From Ruminococcaceae bacterium UBA1448 (GTDB taxonomy: Bacteria > Bacillota > Clostridia > Oscillospirales > Ruminococcaceae): DNA of 7,844 nt. The stretch is from assembly GCA_002329405.1 (NCBI GenBank), contig DCTE01000210.1:257-8100 (forward strand), in the 5' to 3' direction. This document shows positions 5,444 through 7,844 of the stretch, one piece after another. How positions within the stretch are numbered: position 1 is the stretch's first letter; each line of letters opens with the position of its first letter. Below the pieces are notes generated by a model. The model was not told where the DNA came from and made no database searches. It saw only the letters and a program-made list of their open reading frames with translations. A program made the position numbers and the translations under genes.

Positions 5444-6976
5444 TTACTTCTTGCTCCTTTCATCCACACGATGCAGCTTGTGATGACAAGCGACATAATG
5501 GTTCGGTGCCACCTCTTCCCATTCAGGAACAACCTGACGGCAGATTTCGGTACAGTAGGCACAACGGGTATGGAACTTGCATCCTTTCGGCGGATTGACC
5601 GGGCTGGGGATATCCCCTTCCAGAATCTGAAGTTCCTTGCGGCTTTCCTCCTCGGTTGTGGGGATCGCATTGAGCAGGGCCTCGGTATAAGGATGAACCG
5701 GATTATCGAAAATCTCCTGCGAATCAGCAAGCTCAACCATCGTACCGAGGTACATGACACCGATACGGTCAGAGATATACTTGACGACCGAAAGGTCGTG
5801 GGTGATAAACAGATAGGTCAGGTTCTCCTGTTCCTTCAGATCCTGCAAAAGGTTGATGATCTGCGCCTGAATGGAAACGTCCAGCGCGGAGACAGCCTCG
5901 TCGCAGACAACAAACTTGGGGTGGGTCGCAAGAGCACGGGCGATACCGATTCTCTGACGCTGGCCGCCGGAGAACTGGTGCGGGAAGCGGTGGAGGAAAT
6001 AAGGTGCGAGACCGCACTGGTCCATGACCTTCAAAACCATCTCCTGCATCCGCTCATCCCGTTTATGGATCATGCCGTGCGCCTGCATACCTTCGCTGAT
6101 AATCTGGCCGACGCTCATACGGGGGTTCAGGGAAGAATACGGGTCCTGGAAGATCAGCTGCAAATCGCGGCGGAGCTTGCGCATTTCATTGTAGGTCAAT
6201 CTAGCAAGGTCGATGCCGTCATCACGGTAGACTTCATACTTCTGGAACATCGGCAGATCCTTATACTGTTCACGCAAAGCGTTGATTTCTTCCCGAACCG
6301 ATTCCATCTGAACACGATATCCGTCAATCTTAGACTGGATCTCCGTAACCTTAGCGGTAGCCGTATCGACTTTTGCCCGCGTTCCCTTGCCGTTTTCCAA
6401 AGCAAACGCAGCGTCAGCCTGAGTCACCTGAGCGTCCTGAAGTTCATCATCGAGCTTGGTGATTTCGCGAGCGATACCGTACGCCTTTTCATATACCGCC
6501 ATCACCGGGTGCAGATCATCAACTGCGATCAATCCGCCGACCAGCTTGGTTATATTGAGCATCGCGTCTTCAGTCAGTTTTTTGGCGGTATCCAATTCGC
6601 CATGTTTTGCATACTGCTGTTCTTCAGAAAGTTTGTCATACTCTTCCTGAAGTTTGGCCTCCTTTTCGGCCAGCTCCTGCCACTCCTTGCGCAGTTTGGG
6701 CAGGTTTTTGATGGTATCCAGCATATAACGGGGCGCCAGGTCGTCCAGCGAACGGCCATAATACATCGTCCGGCCATAGGTCTGGTGATACAGCTGCAAA
6801 ATCGTCCGTCCCAGCGTTGATTTACCGCAGCCGGATTCGCCGACCAGGCCGAAAGTCTCACCCTTATAGATGTCGATCGAAATACCATCGTTGGCTTTAA
6901 TCACTTTTCCCTTTTTTATAGGGAAATACTGTTTTAAGTTGCTGATCCGAAGCAGCACCTCTTTGTTATTTTCCAT
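5444..6976 (-). CDS. Oligopeptide/dipeptide ABC transporter ATP-binding protein, OppF/DppF type, with large internal insertion
   Basis: This is one of the two ATPase subunits that power a peptide importer at the inner face of the membrane. Nucleotide-binding motifs are complete: Walker A GESGCGKST (46-54, Lys52), Q-loop FQDPYSSLNPRM (276-287, Gln277), signature FSGGQRQR (335-342), Walker B FVVCDE (355-360) and H-loop ITHD (His393). A C-terminal oligo_HPY domain follows (NPVHPYTEALL, 426-436) with Cys466, Cys472, Cys475, Cys479 and Cys497. Related OppD/DppD-type tails have been reported to hold an iron-sulfur cluster, which may apply here. At 510 residues it is roughly 180 longer than usual (about 320-340). 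The excess is an insertion at about 84-262. The start ATG is preceded by TAAGGAGG (6983-6990) and overlaps the upstream OppD gene by 11 bp. The true substrate (peptides, dipeptides, nickel or other) cannot be told from ATPases alone. Confidence 0.94.
   Translation of the reverse strand: MENNKEVLLRISNLKQYFPIKKGKVIKANDGISIDIYKGETFGLVGESGCGKSTLGRTILQLYHQTYGRTMYYGRSLDDLAPRYMLDTIKNLPKLRKEWQELAEKEAKLQEEYDKLSEEQQYAKHGELDTAKKLTEDAMLNITKLVGGLIAVDDLHPVMAVYEKAYGIAREITKLDDELQDAQVTQADAAFALENGKGTRAKVDTATAKVTEIQSKIDGYRVQMESVREEINALREQYKDLPMFQKYEVYRDDGIDLARLTYNEMRKLRRDLQLIFQDPYSSLNPRMSVGQIISEGMQAHGMIHKRDERMQEMVLKVMDQCGLAPYFLHRFPHQFSGGQRQRIGIARALATHPKFVVCDEAVSALDVSIQAQIINLLQDLKEQENLTYLFITHDLSVVKYISDRIGVMYLGTMVELADSQEIFDNPVHPYTEALLNAIPTTEEESRKELQILEGDIPSPVNPPKGCKFHTRCAYCTEICRQVVPEWEEVAPNHYVACHHKLHRVDERSKK
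5454..5460 (-). promoter_or_regulatory. Ribosome binding site for the small membrane protein, inside the OppF gene
   Basis: AAAGGAG on the minus strand lies within the last codons of the OppF gene, 13 nt before the ATG at 5440. It settles the start of the small downstream gene and implies that ribosomes finishing OppF can reinitiate on it. The spacing is longer than optimal. Confidence 0.65.
6191..6727 (-). other. Coding segment of the coiled-coil-like insertion in the OppF-type ATPase (residues about 84-262)
   Basis: This stretch is in frame and free of stops, and encodes residues that have no counterpart in ordinary OppF. It sits after the beta-strand region that follows Walker A (GRTMYYGRSLDDL, 69-81) and before YNEMRKLRRDLQ (262-273), which leads into the Q-loop. 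It is rich in Glu, Lys, Gln, Leu and Ala. It has two long helical, heptad-like parts (about 92-120 and 170-240) joined by a more hydrophobic middle (LVGGLIAVDDLHPVMAVYEK, 145-164). A helical hairpin or paddle protruding from the nucleotide-binding domain is the likely shape. The structure is inference from composition. Confidence 0.75.
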
Positions 6977-7844
6977 GGCGCGCCTCCTTATTGGGATAGA
7001 AACAGCGGACCTGCTGCGTCTCGGTTACATGCACCAGTTCCGGCTCTTCCTCACGGCAGCGGTCGGTGGCATATTTACAGCGGGGTGCGAACTTACATCC
7101 TTTGGGCAGATCCAGCGGATGCGGAACCGCACCGGGAATTGCCTCCAGACGGGTGTTGGTGGGGGTATCCAGCCGCGGGATGGAAGCCATCAGCCCTTCG
7201 GTATAGGGATGAGAATAGACGTTGTTGTGGAAGACGGTGTAGGCAGGAGCCAGTTCGACCACCTGTCCGCAGTACATAACCGCGACGTCGTCTGCCATCT
7301 GGTTGATAACACCCAGGTCATGGGTGATGAACAGGACAGCCGTGCCGTTTTTCTCTTTCAGCTCATTGATCAGCTTGAGGATCTGCGCCTGAATCGTAAC
7401 GTCCAGTGCAGTCGTCGGTTCGTCAGCGATCAGCAGCTTGGGCTTGCAGGCCAGTGCCATCGCGATCATAACGCGCTGCCTCATCCCCCCGCTCATCTGA
7501 TGGGGATAGTCCCGGACTCTTCTTTGGGGATGAGGAATACCGACTTCGCCCAAAAGCTCCGCGCTTCTTGCCAGCGCTTCCTTTGCCGGAACATTTTGGT
7601 GAAGGCGAATGGCCTCGGCAATCTGATCGCCTATCCGCAAGACGGGATTGAGCGACGTCATCGGCTCCTGAAAAATCATGGCAATATCACTGCCCCGTTT
7701 TTTTCGCATATCTGCTTCCGGCAAAGATAATAAATCAACGCCGTCAAACAGAACACGCCCTTCTGCAATTGTCCCGTTCGGCGGTAGCAGCCTCATGATC
7801 GAAAGTGCCAGCATGGTTTTTCCGCAGCCGGATTCTCCGACAAG
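6966..7844 (-). CDS. Oligopeptide/dipeptide ABC transporter ATP-binding protein, OppD/DppD type, 5' end cut by window edge
   Basis: The reading frame is open to the right edge and gives 292 residues. The first visible residues, LVGESGCGKT, are already the Walker A motif, so about 35-45 N-terminal residues lie outside, and the internal ATG at 7814 is not the start. Motifs in visible numbering are Walker A (3-10, Lys9), Q-loop FQEPMTSLNP (58-67, Gln59), signature MSGGMRQR (117-124), Walker B LLIADEP (137-143) and H-loop ITHD (His175). A C-terminal oligo_HPY domain follows (SHPYTEGLMASIP) with Cys250, Cys256, Cys263 and Cys281. The Walker A lysine to Q-loop distance is 50 residues, the normal value, in contrast to 225 in the OppF partner. 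The gene overlaps OppF by 11 bp, indicating one transcript. The upstream permeases and peptide-binding protein are expected beyond the right edge. Confidence 0.95.
   Translation of the reverse strand, partial: LVGESGCGKTMLALSIMRLLPPNGTIAEGRVLFDGVDLLSLPEADMRKKRGSDIAMIFQEPMTSLNPVLRIGDQIAEAIRLHQNVPAKEALARSAELLGEVGIPHPQRRVRDYPHQMSGGMRQRVMIAMALACKPKLLIADEPTTALDVTIQAQILKLINELKEKNGTAVLFITHDLGVINQMADDVAVMYCGQVVELAPAYTVFHNNVYSHPYTEGLMASIPRLDTPTNTRLEAIPGAVPHPLDLPKGCKFAPRCKYATDRCREEEPELVHVTETQQVRCFYPNKEARHGK
6983..6990 (-). promoter_or_regulatory. Full-length Shine-Dalgarno TAAGGAGG for the OppF gene
   Basis: TAAGGAGG on the minus strand, within the 3' end of the OppD gene, lies 6 nt before the ATG at 6976. 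It matches the 16S rRNA 3' end over eight bases. It supports this start, and so the 11-bp overlap between the two ATPase genes. Confidence 0.85.

Noticed and set aside
5333..6820. 495-codon plus-strand open frame opposite the OppF gene
   Set aside because: The minus strand carries all ABC ATPase motifs in order with an ideal ribosome binding site. The plus frame has no recognisable domain and arises because the antisense frame of this G+C-biased gene avoids stops.
6977..6984. 8-bp palindrome GGCGCGCC at the OppD/OppF overlap as an operator or cloning scar
   Set aside because: It lies between a ribosome binding site and start codon inside the overlapping coding region of OppD, where both frames explain it. 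An 8-bp palindrome is expected by chance.
6870..7730. 286-codon plus-strand open frame opposite OppD
   Set aside because: Same reasoning: the OppD motifs on the minus strand are unambiguous, and the plus frame crosses the OppD/OppF junction without a start signal.
1..7844. Mobile elements, CRISPR arrays, tRNA or rRNA genes, T-box or other known riboswitches
   Set aside because: No transposase or integrase frames, regularly spaced repeats, tRNA-like cloverleaf or 3' CCA signals, or T-box sequence were seen. All larger frames on the coding strands are explained by metabolic and transport genes.

Overview
The window looks like a piece of chromosome from a low-to-mid G+C Gram-positive anaerobe, most likely a Clostridia member (an Oscillospiraceae- or Lachnospiraceae-type gut Firmicute). 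The grounds are two lipoprotein signal peptides followed by long Ser/Ala/Gly-rich tethers, strong AGGAGG-type ribosome binding sites, consensus sigma-A promoters (TTGACA, 17 bp, TATAAT), U-tailed hairpin terminators, and solute-binding proteins of types common in that group. The taxonomic placement is inference. I see no rRNA, tRNA, CRISPR array, insertion sequence or phage gene.

Left part (1-2047, minus strand): a type I DAHP synthase gene, the first step of the shikimate pathway, is followed 73 bp downstream by a lipoprotein of the ABC_sub_bind (TrpX-like) family that runs off the left edge. No convincing terminator separates them, and the second gene also has its own extended -10 promoter. 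The pair suggests aromatic amino acid synthesis next to aromatic amino acid uptake. Region 2048-2319 is a divergent control region. It holds two tandem sigma-A promoters firing left into the DAHP synthase gene, and one extended -10 promoter firing right.

Middle part (2320-5026, plus strand): a PhnP-like metallo-beta-lactamase-fold hydrolase ends in a 17-bp-stem terminator. A 262-bp gap (3160-3421) follows, with a 16-bp direct repeat, two perfect palindromes and a consensus promoter. Next is a large sugar-type (LplA/DUF3502-like) solute-binding lipoprotein. This gene is closed by a bidirectional terminator with no permease genes after it, so it appears to be an orphan binding protein.

Right part (5216-7844, minus strand, converging on the binding protein): the end of an oligopeptide/dipeptide (Opp/Dpp) transporter operon. 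It contains an OppD-type ATPase (cut by the right edge), an OppF-type ATPase overlapping it by 11 bp, and a 74-residue single-span membrane protein starting 3 bp after the OppF stop. The operon closes with a hairpin that pairs fully only in the minus-strand transcript. The OppF protein is the most unusual item: about 175 extra residues, largely coiled-coil-like, sit between its Walker A motif and Q-loop, while its OppD partner has the normal spacing. The coupled small membrane protein is the second item worth attention.
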